This document shows positions 22,501 through 33,723 of a stretch of DNA of 64,000 nucleotides, in pieces (positions within the stretch are counted from its first letter, which is position 1; the number at the start of each line of letters is the position of its first letter). The DNA lies in assembly GCF_000001735.4 (NCBI RefSeq), contig NC_003074.8:21893261-21957260 (forward strand), given 5' to 3'. This DNA is from Arabidopsis thaliana (lineage: Eukaryota; Streptophyta; Magnoliopsida; Brassicales; Brassicaceae). Under the pieces are notes generated by a model, which worked only from the letters and a program-made list of their open reading frames with translations, was not told where the DNA came from and searched no databases. The translations under genes and the position numbers were made by a program.

Positions 22501-24214
22501 TTCAAATCCTAACAATGAACATAACTTTGGTTTTGGGGAAGCATTTTCAGCTGTTACCGATTCTGAACCTGGCGTTCAAAATATGCAAGCTCCACCGAAC
22601 TTATCCGTCTTTCCTCAAGAGCAGTTTGATACATCGCAGAGCGAAATCGATATTCTTGCCGGCATTCTCCCACCATCTGGACCGCCAGTTTCTCTGTCTC
22701 CACAACCAGATTCCACTATGCCAACATCCCAATTTCATCCCAATGGTAACTCCTATGAAAGCTATCATCATCAAGCCGCGCCTACAGATCTAAACATGCA
22801 AGGACAAACACCGTTTGGTCAAGCTTCACAACAATTTAACATGGTTTCACATTCACAAAATCATCATGAAGGTATGCAATTCAACAATGGGGGCTTCACG
22901 CAACAGCCAGGCTATGCAGGTCCAGCAACCTCTCAACCTCCACAATATACTCCTGGTGTATCTTCACACCCACCAAGTGAGAGTTTTCCTCACCAACCAG
23001 GTTCTGCCACCTCAGCAAGCTCGCAAACTCCTTACGCTACTACACCCAATGTATCAGCTGGGCAGTTTGATGGTGGGAGTTTCATGACACAGCAACCTTA
23101 TGGTGTGACACAACAAGTTCATGTTGTCCCTTCCCATATACCACAGCGAACTCAATCTGGACCTGTTGCAGCGTTTGGGAATAATAACAATATCGTTGGA
23201 GATATGCACCAACCTGGTTCTACCCCCTCATCAAGCTCGCAAACTCCTTACCCTACTACGCCCAATGCACCAAGTGGTCAGTTTGATGGTGGAAATTTTA
23301 TGACACAACAACCTTATGGTGTGATACCGCAAGTTCATGGCGTCCCTTCCCATATACCACAGCGAACTCAATCTGGACCTGTTGCAGCGCACGGGAATAG
23401 TAACAATGTTGTTGGGGATATGTTTTCACCAGCTGGACTAAGTTCCTTGGAGACATCAGCATCGCAACCATCTCTCACACCTTTAACAGGAGCAATTGAA
23501 ATTGTTCCCCAAAATCAGAAGAAGTTTGAGCCAAAATCAACAATTTGGGCTGATACATTAAGTAGAGGGCTAGTTAACTTCAACATTTCTGGACGTAAGC
23601 GAGATCTTTTTATATACAGTCTCTCAAGTCATAAAGCTCTAACAAAGTTTCTAACGTTTGTTTCTTACTGTGCAGCGAAAACAAATCCATTGGCGGATAT
23701 AGGAGTTGACTTCGAGGCAATCAACAGGAAAGAGAAACGGCTAGAGAAACCAACTATCACACAACAACAAGTAACATCAACTATCAACATGGGGAAAGCC
23801 ATGGGATCTGGTACTGGCTTAGGTCGCGCTGGTGCAGGTGCTATGAGACCTCCAACAAATTCAATGGTAGGCTCAAGCATGCCCACGGGCATGAATGTTG
23901 GTGGCTATGGAGGCATGAACCAACACCAACCCATAGGCATGAACCAAAACCATCCCATGGGCATGAACCAAAACCTTTCCATGGGAATGAACCAGAACTA
24001 TCCCATGGGAATGAACCAAAACTATCCAATGGGAATGGGCATGAACATGAACATGGGCGGGTATGGACAAGGGTATCCGATGCAACCACAACAAGGAATG
24101 GGCATGGCTCCTCCTGGTGCACCACAAGGCATGACCGGTGCCTATAATCCAATGATGGGTCAAGGCGGTTACAACCCTCAGCAGCAGCAACCATATGGTG
24201 GAGGTTACCGGTAA
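19536..24214 (+). CDS. EPS3: epsin-like ENTH protein EPS3 (AT3G59290)
   Basis: Thirteen exons: 19536-19570, 19680-19731, 19984-20063, 20143-20221, 20322-20405, 20521-20666, 20880-21191, 21378-21419, 21530-21631, 21724-21884, 22046-22284, 22391-23594 and 23676-24214. The total is 3075 nt, or 1024 residues. The ENTH domain occupies about residues 20-155 ([59 protein letters not shown]). It binds phosphoinositides and bends membranes in clathrin-coated vesicle formation at the Golgi, endosome or plasma membrane. An Arg/Asp/Tyr/Gly-rich linker follows, with DPF-type adaptor motifs ([10 protein letters not shown]) and a long Gln/Pro/Ser-rich disordered tail. The tail holds a duplicated 72-residue unit and Met-Asn-Gln octad repeats. 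Confidence 0.93.
22991..23422 (+). repeat. in-frame duplication of a 216-bp (72-aa) unit in EPS3
   Basis: Unit 1 (22991-23206) and unit 2 (23207-23422) each encode 72 residues that begin HQPGS, pass through [14 protein letters not shown] and [16 protein letters not shown], and end VVGDM or IVGDM. The nucleotide match is very high over the second half. The duplication is exactly in frame and lies in the disordered adaptor-binding tail. Confidence 0.92.
23912..24035 (+). repeat. 24-bp tandem repeats encoding MNQNxPMG octads
   Basis: Five consecutive octads of the form MNQ(H/N)(Q/H/L/Y)(P/S)(I/M)G near the C-terminus of EPS3, built from a 24-nt unit resembling GGCATGAACCAAAACYATCC. The remaining tail is also Met/Gly-rich. 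Coding minisatellite; copy number may vary among accessions. Confidence 0.88.
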
Positions 24215-25406
24215 GATTCGAGCCAATCACGGTTACCCATTTTACTTATCATGGTAAAAAGAGAAAACATCAAAGAACAGAACACAATCAGTTTGACCTG
24301 GATTTGTAAATTTTATGGTCGGTTCAGGTAAGTTGGGGTTTGGTCAGTCATATTATTGGATTAATACCTCAGCTTCATCAGTTATTTTGCTTTTTCTTTA
24401 CAAAAATAATTCTCGACCAAATTGAGTTTTGTTAGGAATTTTGTAACGGGTAAAGAGAGAGACAGAGAGGCACAACCTTCACTCGGGGTTTGCTATATAC
24501 ATATGTATTTTGATATTATACGTCTTTTTGTAATACATTGTCCACTTCACGTAACAAATAACAATAAAAGAATTATGTCAATGTATATAGGTTTTGGTAA
24601 CGTGAAGTATATAAATCACGGAAAAGTCAAAAGAAAACTGCAAAATATCTGAAAAGAAACGAATAAACGGTGGAATGATGACTTTATTTTTTTGGTAACA
24701 AAAACTAAATTGTAAAAAACATACCACGTAATGCACGTATTACCGATTGAAGTGAATAGTCCTCGGAAGAATTTTCATTCCGTATACCAATGTCTGAAAA
24801 AGAAGAAAAACTAAACAAGTACTAAACTGATGCAACTCACACAAGTCATAATTGTGTGAATTTTCACTTAGGTTCACTAAACCAGAGTTTATACCAAACA
24901 AAACCGTACTAAACTGATGTAACTCACACAAGTCACAATTGGTCGTCAATGAGTCAAGAGTTTTTTCATGAGCATTAAATAAAAGAATCAAAAGAATATC
25001 CATATATCCATCATTTTAATTCATTACAATTCATTTTTTTTCAGATAGAAAAAAGGATAACGAAAATTTCACAAAAGCATAACGAAAAATACCAACCACA
25101 CCAACCTTTCCCATGATCTAAAAAGAAAGAAAAAAAAAAATCAGTATTGCCATGACGACAAAAAAAGGAACAAAAACAAAAAAATAAAAACAATAAAGAA
25201 AGCTGAAAGTTTCTGAAGTCTCTCTGCAACATTTAATAGATGCGACAGTAAACATAAGAACACCAAACAAAAACGTGATCAGCGACGGCAACGAAGACGG
25301 CGAAGAATACGGCGGACACGAGGATTCCCAACGATCAGATTCTTTGACATTCCACGGCGGCTTAGATATCAGCTTCTCCGATCCGCTCTCTCTGTTTGTG
25401 TAAATC
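24215..25406. other. EPS3 3' UTR and spacer
   Basis: 24215 to about 24600 is the presumed EPS3 3' UTR, with AATAAAAG near 24563. 24660-25040 contains the short direct duplication at 24819-24941. 25050-25240 is A-rich. From about 25240 the leader of the next gene begins. No further gene is recognised. Confidence 0.5.
24819..24941. repeat. direct repeat of about 36 bp at 87-bp spacing
   Basis: GTACTAAACTGATGCAACTC (24819-24838) continues as ACACAAGTCATAATTG. It recurs at 24906-24941 with two substitutions (GATGTAACTC, GTCACAATTG). It is a small tandem duplication in intergenic DNA. Confidence 0.75.
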
Positions 25407-28400
25407 ATGGTGATCGCGGCTGCTTCCTCTTTTTCCCTCGGTACTTCGCCATTCTTCGAGATCTCTCTTCATTTTGTTTCATATGTATTGTTCATTGACT
25501 AATCTGAAGTTAGTGCATGGCTGACAGAGACGAATTAAAATTAACTTCTTTTTTTCATTAATGGCGAAAGCATTTGGGAGATTCTTTTTGGTTGACTTGT
25601 TTTGATATTTAATCGAATTGGTTTGTTTAGCTCGATCGAAATTTGTTTTTTGGTTCGTGGGTTATCTCTGTCGTCGAATTGTTTTCTTCAATCTTTATGC
25701 TTTTTGGCGTTTAGCCTGAAATTAGTTTCATTTTTCTCTGCTTTGAATCTAAACGAGACCTCAGACAATTATTTCTGTGTCAAGTTTTGTTTTTTTTTTA
25801 ATTATTTTTTGTTTTTTTAGGAATTAAATGCTAATGTCATTGTTAGAGATCTTTAAATCTGATATTAGTAATTCTAAAGGTCTCTCCTTTTGCTTCTTCT
25901 TCCCTGAAAATTTCAATTTTTGTTTTTTTTTTGTTTTTCTGTTAAAATTTGGGAGCAGTGAACAATCTTGGTATGTATTTATCAGGTCCATCTCATTGCC
26001 ATCAATCTTACACGGATGAGTTCTCTTCCTCCATACCTTACAAAAGAACCAGCAATGCAAGAAATCGTGTGTTTGATGGATGTGGCTCTGCTAATCTCTC
26101 TGTTTTAAGGTATTTGTCAATAATGAAGAAACGTGTGTCCATTGTTTTGATTTTGGAGTGAATTTGATTGAAGTGTAAATCTTATCATCTTTGTGATTGT
26201 CATGTAATGTGTTTTCCTCTATTCAGTTCCAGATGCAAGATTCCTTTTTTTGGATCAGCATTTCATGTATCATCCGGTGGACATGATCTCGGCCTCACGA
26301 AAGTTTCGGTTGCTGCTGATTATTCTGATTCGGTTCCTGATTCATCTTTCTATGGATATCATCCTCTAGAAGATTTGAAGCCGTCCAAAAGAGTCCAGGA
26401 GACAAAGCTCTCTGCTTCTGAAGTTGCAAGGACTACCGTCGAGGTTTATAGCCGGGAAACAACACAAACCATGACTTCATATGGACTAGAACAGTGTGGA
26501 GTTTTGCTATTTTTGAGTATGCGTGAACACGGTATTCATTTTTTACTTGTAGGCGAACAGCAGTGCTGTGCTGGTGTTTCCTGGAGCTATTCACTGTGAA
26601 CCACACGATCATAATTCATGGTCCGAATTTAAGTATGTCATTGATGATTATGGAGGTTAGTCTTATATTATCGCTCAATATATTTTATATCTATCAATTA
26701 CTTTCTTTCTCACCAGCTTCTTTTTTTTTTTTTCCAATTTAGATATCTTTTTTGAAATTCCTGATGATGAGAACATCTTAGAAGATCCTGGAGCTAGTAA
26801 TCCAGTGGTAAGCGTGTCATTTTGATCAAGTGGAATGTCATGTATATGTCCATAGTTGATAACATTTCTTAGCTTGGTATAAGCACCATGTCCAACACCT
26901 ATTAATCGAAGTTTCATCTTATACTTGTAGAAAGCCTTTTTTGGAATGGATGTCCCGCGATACGAAAACACACGGCACCATGAGGAATATAACATTTCAG
27001 ACATTGGTAATCTTGACCAAATTATTTTTGATGACCATTATTTCGAGGTAGGTTGGAGCTGTTGTTGTAGTCTCTTAGTTTTCTTGCAAAGCATGCCAAG
27101 TCTCTTGTCTTATTAATGCTCTGATTACTTTGAAATATGAGTAGATTATGGATTCTGAAGCTAGAGATATTCCGATAGATTGGGGAATGCCTGACACCTC
27201 CAACGGTGTTCATCCTATTTACTTTGCCAAACACCTGTCGAAGGTTATATCCTATGCAATAGCATGATGAGAAATCTAATAAAAATGACATGCTTTAAAC
27301 AATGTTCTCACTTGTTTCTGTCTATAAACTTGGAATTTTGCAACGGTTACCGAACCCTCTAGTCTCTTTAGTACTGCGTACAAGCATTATATTTGATACA
27401 TACTGGTCTTGCATTGCATTGACTATGTAGTTGATTTGGGATCTCTTGTCATGCAGGCCATCAGCATGGACTATGACAGGAAAATGGACTATCCATCTAA
27501 TGGTGTATCCATACTTGGATGCCTTAGGCCCGCTTTCCTTGACGAGGAATCTTATATAAGAAGATTATTTCTTTCGGAAGATAGAGATGACTATAGCTGG
27601 GAGGTTCAAGGTCCTTTCATATTTTCTAGTCCTCAAAATGCTGTTTTTGATTTTGTACCACCTCTTTTACATAGAACTTAGAGGAATCTCTGTACTATAC
27701 ACGTACACATTTCTGTTTGACATCCTGGATTCACCTCCCTTTGGATATTTATCTTCAGGTGATGATAATCCAATCACTAGTTCCAGACGTGACGAGAATG
27801 ATATGAGTTCAAGTCTATATAGATTAGAGATTGTGGGAATAGAGCTTCTCTCCCTCTATGGAGCAGAGGTATGTTTTTGCCACCTGTCAGGTCATTTGGA
27901 TGTTGAAAAAATTGCTTGAAACGATGGCTAACATATGTTGAGCTGTTTTGCGAACATTGACTTTCATACAAACTCTCTGTGTGTCATTTTTGTCTCCCAC
28001 AGTCTCACCGTGAGTTGATCTAGATTCTTTGACTATTTTCAGTCTTCTATAAGTTTGCAAGATTTTCAAGATGCTGAACCAGACATCCTAGTGCACTCTA
28101 CTTCTGCAATCATCGAGCGCTTCAACAACAGGGGGATTAACTCCAGCATTGCACTTAAAGCTCTCTGCAAAAAGAAGGGTCTTCATGCAGAGGTATTGTA
28201 TCCATGTCTCTGAATATAATCTGGAAGTACAGTTCTGGTTTACATACCTACCACATTTTGTAACCCAGTTTTGCTACTTTGTGGTAATCTCATGCAGGAA
28301 GCTAACCTGATCAGTGTTGATAGTCTTGGTATGGATGTGAGAGTTTTCGCAGGTGCACAAGTCCAAACTCACCGTTTCCCTTTCAAAACCAGGGTGAGAG

Positions 28401-28617
28401 AAATCTCAAACTAAAACATCAAACAAATATACACCTTTTTCAACAAGAAAACAAAATCATAAGGACTCTGATATGATAATGCTTCTCTCATCATTGTTTA
28501 TGACAGGCTACAACAGAAATGGCAGCAGAGAAGAAGATCCACCAGCTACTGTTCCCTCGTTCACGCAGAAGGAAGTTGAAGTGTCATGACGAGAGTTTGA
28601 AGGATGCATTTCGTTAA
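25407..28617 (+). CDS. DUF2470-type protein, probably plastidic (AT3G59300)
   Basis: Twelve exons: 25407-25440, 25959-26109, 26227-26443, 26553-26655, 26743-26807, 26931-27047, 27145-27243, 27457-27610, 27759-27868, 28043-28192, 28298-28393 and 28507-28617. The total is 1407 nt, or 468 residues. The first 60 residues are Ser-rich and poor in acids (MVIAAASSFSLVNNLG), suggesting a plastid transit peptide. The C-terminal block NLISVDSLGMDVRVFAG, then QVQTHRFPFKTRATTEMAAE, resembles the DUF2470 domain of the split-barrel haem-oxygenase/GluTR-binding-protein superfamily. That assignment is by eye. I see no 35-residue PPR repeats, although I recall this locus carrying a pentatricopeptide-repeat name in databases. 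Function unknown; a tetrapyrrole-related role is only a guess. Confidence 0.8.
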
Positions 28618-29055
28618 AAAAACCGTTGCTGATCAAAGTCACTAAACTAGAAAATGAGGAAACAGAGAAGAAGCTGTTTTGCCACTGGATCTGTCTAGTA
28701 CTTATACGAGTTCTTTGGCCTGGCGATTGTGTACATAACGATGAGCTTTAAAGTGACTGTTCTAGAACTGTGTGGAGATTCAGCCTCTTACGTTTTAGTA
28801 GTAAGTAAACTAAATTAAACCCAAGAATAAAGAGAAGTTGATACAATTGAAGTAACTTCTATAATAGTCCAATGTTGTTCTTACAATGTAAATCTTCGTT
28901 TATCTTTACAATCAAGATCAAATAAAGCCCTTTTTCTCACTCTTTACAGTCACCAACGGTGTCCTTACTTTTCTCCACTCAAAAGATCCTTTATTTTTGC
29001 TGGATGCAATAATATAATATCACACAGTCGATGGAATTGACAAAAACCTATGTGG
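28618..29055. other. 3' UTRs between convergent genes
   Basis: About 440 nt between two convergent stop codons. It should hold both 3' UTRs. No other feature was seen. Confidence 0.5.
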
Positions 29056-31053
29056 TTAGGTTCCCGGCTCATCATCCTCACCTAACAACTTCCTCTGCAT
29101 AGCCGCCTCGTCGCCCACTTCTTCAAATCTGTGTTCCTCTTGATCTTTCTCCTTCCTGAGAAGCATCCAACATGGGAAAAATGGAGAAGAATAATAAGTT
29201 CATTGATGGATTGTTTATTGTACTTGAAAAATGATTAGAAAAGACTGTACATGGAGTATATGATCAGTCCAGTAGCTGTAGTAGCAAATGCCAAGAAGTA
29301 GAGCCAATCAACCTGGTATTAACATCATTAGCTGATTTCTACAGATAGAAAATGTAAGGGTTTCCTGATGTTTGATATTCAAAGTGAGCAGACCTTCTCG
29401 TGGTAACCAAAAGTGCGGATCAAAACAGCCCACATATCTGATGTGAGCAACGAGAGGTTGAACATTGTTGCACCATTGGTCTGAGAGAAGATCATATTTC
29501 AAAAGATGTTACAGTTTCGTAGACATTGGCATGAAAAACAAAAGAGGGAAAAGGGTTTTGATCATATGACTTCTGTATTATCTCATACCTTGAGTAAGAC
29601 CGGGACTAATGGGTAGAAGAGAAACATTGTGAGTGTGAATCTAAGGAACGGAAAAACCTGAAACCGCGAAAAATGTAATAAATAGACAAGAATGTGTCGT
29701 CTTTGGTTTGCAGATGTTAAAATGGAAATGGCCATAGCAAGAAAACCTACAGCTCCAGTTGACCAGTGAATAGCTTTAAGCTCATCACGTTCAAGTATAC
29801 TTCTATGGACAAGTGAAGTCAAGGCCTTAGCTGAAAAATATGGTTTTTCTGGAGAATGTGCATATAACTCTAAGAAACATAAGAAGTCATAGCTTTTTGC
29901 ATAAAGGATACACCTGAATGGCACTAATAATGGCTCCAAAAAACCCCAAGAAGGTCATCAGCTCAACTGTATCTGCATTCTTCACAAGGAACTCCTATAA
30001 CAAAGGAACAATAGATTTTACATTTTCGCGCGATATAACAACATATTCTTGTTGTGGCACTTGCTTACCTCGCTGGTATTACTAACAGCATATAAGGTTG
30101 CTCCAGCTAAAACAAGAAAATCTCCTTTAACAGGATTACTTCCTCCTGAAAAACCACCAAAATTCAATGAAGCCATGATTAAAAACATAGTCATGAATCA
30201 GTAAGAGCTTTCAAAAACCATTACCAGCTCGATCCCCTGCATGGACGTCTGAGAAGACTACCATAAAAACACCAACAATACAGATAAAAACACCACTGAT
30301 CTTCATCAATCTGTATTTTGTCTTAAGGTAAAACCAAGTCAAGACCAAAACGCAAGGGATCGCCCAGCAATCCAGTAGCATGACACTTGTCAATGAAGTG
30401 TATTGGTAAGCCTTCACCACTGTAAAATAATCAAAGCAATGGAGTCATTGATTTCATAATCTCGTAATAAATAAAACTCATCCCAAAGCAGGATAATAAC
30501 AAAGTACTTATCATCAGTGTTCAAGCCACAAAAACTTGACAAAAGAAGATCTTTATCAGCAAACAACACAAGACTCACCGAGAAAATTGGCCTCCACATC
30601 AACAAAAGCAAGGAGGAAATAGTAATACCATTTCGCCTGCATTGAAGATCAATGTTAACAATACTTTCTATGTAAAGATAGATAGACACTCCTGTGAGAG
30701 GTAACAGAGAGTGAAGAAAAAATCAATAGTAACCTTAATGTCGGATCTTCGATACAGCATGATACTTCCATAGACGATTGCCAGTAACACATAATTCAGA
30801 AAGCATTGTGATGTTGGAACATTAATTCCTAAAAAAGTTTTAAAATTTACAAGAATTTATCAACCAATTGATAAAGAGATCATGAAGCCGCTGGGGTAAT
30901 GGTAATAAACCAGAAAAGAAGAAACTTGAAACCTTTTCTGGCGAGCTCAGAAGATGTAAAGCCATTAGAAGTAGCAAGAAGTGAGAGGAGCTGTCCCAAA
31001 CCAAGACCAATCAGTGTCTTCTTCGTCCTAATCTCCTTTAAATCGAAACCCAT
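29056..31053 (-). CDS. SLC35F1/DUF914 solute carrier, array copy 1 (AT3G59310-like)
   Basis: Eleven coding exons on the reverse strand, from the ATG at 31053 (MGFDLKEIRTKKTLIGLGLG; exon 1 is 31053-30933) to the stop at 29058-29056. The product is about 330-340 residues with the drug/metabolite-transporter fold of about ten membrane helices. Family blocks seen include TLIGLGLGQLLSLL, NYVLLAIVYGSIMLYRR, FLLAFVDVEANFLVVKAY, SVMLLDCWAIPCVLVL, SDVHAGDRAGGSNPVKGDFLV and TFGYHEKVDWLYFLAF. The acidic cytosolic tail begins KEKDQEEHRFEE. Substrate unknown. It is the first of four tandem copies, all on the same strand. Intron 29803-29911 is U12-type. Confidence 0.88.
29803..29911 (-). other. U12-type intron in SLC35F copy 1
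   Basis: On the gene strand the donor is CAGGT|GTATCCTTTA, an exact U12 5' splice-site octamer at 29911-29904. CCTTGAC, a U12 branch-site-like heptamer, lies at 29824-29818, 15 nt before the CATAG acceptor. Splicing gives Gln-Val-Ser-Ile in frame. Confidence 0.8.
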
Positions 31054-31444
31054 CACTGAGTCAGTTAGTGAGAGGAAAGAGTGTAGGAAGCTGTAGTCTT
31101 TAAATCCTCAGCTGTACACAGAGAGAGAGAAGAGAGAAGAGAGTGTGACGCCTTTGGGAACCGTTTGACTTTTCAACTCTGAGTTTTAGTTCTTGGGATT
31201 GAGATAGTCAATTAGTATTATATTTTATTGAGGTACAGTTATTTACTTCACTAACACCATTTGAAACTAATCTTTGTATCAAATACATTTTTCCTTCTTT
31301 ACAGTTACCAAAGTTTGGGAGAGAAATGTACAAACTTGTGGACTCCTCCAACCCAAAAGTGTGAAAAATAATAATCATATATCCCACAAGTCACAGTCAA
31401 TGTTATAGACAAGTAAAAACCAGAGGCTTTGATTTGATTAGGTT

Positions 31445-33580
31445 TCAGGTGGAAGCATCTATAAGGTTGCTGTGGAGCGAGTCACCATCCTCCTCATCGA
31501 ACAGCTTCCTCCTCTCACTTACCACTTCTCCACTTCTTTGTTCCTCCTCATCTTTCTCCTTCCTGAAAATATCAACAATGGGTCAAGAACACTGATCTTC
31601 ATGTGAGTGCAGAACAGATACTCTACTTGAAGAAAGATTAGAAAAGACTGTACATTGAGTATATGATCAGTCCAGTAGCTGTAGTAGCAAATGCCAAGAA
31701 GTAGAGCCAATCAACCTGACATTAACATACATAACCATTGGATCTCATGAGCTGATTTCTACAGACAGAAATTACAAGATTTTCCTAAATGTTTGATTTA
31801 CATAATCTGCAGACCTTTTCGTGGTAACCAAAAGTGCGGATCAAAATAGCCCACATGTCTGATGTGAGCAACGAGAGGTTGAACATTGTTGAACCATTAT
31901 TCTGAGAGGTCACATTACAAAAGATGTTACAGTTTCAGAGACATTAACATGGAAAAGAGAGTATTGATCGTATGGTATCAGTTTTGTCACATACCTTGAT
32001 TAAGATTGTGATTAATGTGTAAAACAGAAATAACCCGAGTGCGCCTCCAATGTAAAGTAAAATCTGGAACCACAAATTAATTTTCCAAAGAAGTCATTCT
32101 ATTTGCAGAGATTGAAAGGGAGTGTAGCAGCATGCTTACCGCCTCAGTTGACCACTGAATAGCTCTGACTGCACCACGTTCAAATATGCTTCTATGAACA
32201 AGTCAGGGAAAATGTTCATAGAAGTTTAAGATAAATAAAAAAATAATTGCCTTGTTGTTTGAAGGATACATCTGAATGGCAGCAATAATTGCGCCGAAAA
32301 GGCCCAAAAAAGCCATGAGCTCAGTCACGTCTGCATTCTTCACTAGGAACTCCTATAACAGAGAAACAGGGAGACTACAATTACAGTCACACTAACTTTC
32401 ATAAAGTATCGACTTTCGCGATATAATAACAATCTTCTTTCCAGTATGTGGTTACATACTTGCTTACCTCAGTGACATTACTGACAGCATACAAGGTAGC
32501 TCCAGCTATAACAAGAAAATCTCCTTTGACAGGATTACTTCCACCTAAAAGCCACCATAATATTCTTAAATCAAGTTTCTTGGCCAATATGTGAGTGTTT
32601 ACTTGCAGACTTAAGATGAGTGAAACCATGGTAAGAATAAATAAGAGAAAGAGAAGTAATGAATCAATTTACACCATTACCAGCTCGATCCCCTGCATGG
32701 ACGTCTGAGAAAACTACCATGACGACACCAACAATACAGATAACAACACCACTGATCTTCATCAATCTGTATCTTGTTTTCAGGAAAACCCAAGTCAAGA
32801 CCAAAACGCAAGGGATCGCCCAGCAATCCAGTAGCATGATACTAGTCATCGATGTGTTCTGAAATGCCTTGACAACTATGGAAGCAATGGAGATGACTCA
32901 AAAACTCATGATACTCAACAAAAAACATGAAAACCCAGGATCAGTGCTCAGGCCAAAGAGTGGGACAAAAGAAGAGTTCTTTCTCACCGAGAAAGTTCGC
33001 CTCCACATCAACAACAGCAAGGAGAAAATAGTGATACCACTTCACCTACAACAATTTTTGCATTGAAGATGTTAACAACACTTGCTACTTGGAAGTTCGA
33101 ACATTAGACTTTTGTTTTGACACTTCATGATGAAACCTTAACATACACACACTCATTACATTTTATGTTTCCCTATAAATATACAAAACTCACAAGCCAA
33201 TAAGACAGAGTGAATCAAATGTTTTCAAAAAGAGAAGTTTTTCTTTTTTTTTGTTGAAATCAAGAAAAGAAGTTCAATACTAACTTTAATTGCGGATCTT
33301 CGATACAGCATGATACCTCCATAGACGATTGCAAGTGACACATAACCCAGAAACGTCTGAGATGTTGGAGCACTAATCCCTTTTAAAAAACAATTCAAAT
33401 TTTTGTAAGTCAATGAATGTATAAAAATGGGTTGGATTTTTAAAAAAGGGGGAAACCTTTTCTGGCGATCTCAGAGGCAATAGAGGCAATTAAAGTAGAG
33501 AGAAGCGAGATGATCTGTCCTAATCCAAGTCCAATGAGAGTCTTCTTCGTCTTCATCTCATTGAAATTGAAACAGACCAT
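31445..33580 (-). CDS. SLC35F1/DUF914 solute carrier, array copy 2 (AT3G59320-like)
   Basis: From the ATG at 33580 (MVCFNFNEMKTKKTLIGLGLG) to the stop at 31447-31445 on the reverse strand, with the same exon plan as copy 1. Membrane-segment blocks are intact: YVSLAIVYGGIMLYRRS, SIMLLDCWAIPCVLVL, KISGVVICIVGVVMVVFSDV and SNPVKGDFLVIAGATLYAVS. The tail is acidic and starts KEKDEEEQRSGE, ending in ASTT-like residues before TGA. No lesion was found. It is a predicted multi-pass transporter of unknown substrate. Its start codon lies only 144 nt from the stop of the truncated copy 3, so its promoter must be short or overlap that remnant. Confidence 0.87.
32192..32269 (-). other. U12-type intron in SLC35F copy 2
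   Basis: The donor is CAGAT|GTATCCTTC at 32269-32262. The branch-like CCCTGAC lies at 32208-32202, 11 nt or less from the CATAG acceptor. Intron length is 78 nt. Splicing gives Gln-Ile-Ser-Ile in frame, at the same site as in the sister genes. Confidence 0.78.
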
Positions 33581-33723
33581 TACTGCTTTCTTACTTCAAT
33601 CAAACAATAAACCAAAGAAACAAAACTCTAGCTGCAGATTCAGAGAGGAAAGTCATGGGGAATCCTTTTCTTTATTTATAATATTCTACAAACAATCATT
33701 GACTTTTTTAATGCTTTATTGAA

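Noticed and set aside
23841-24230. Reverse-strand frames rich in Ser/His/Trp opposite the EPS3 tail
   Set aside because: They are shadows of the MNQN repeats in another frame.
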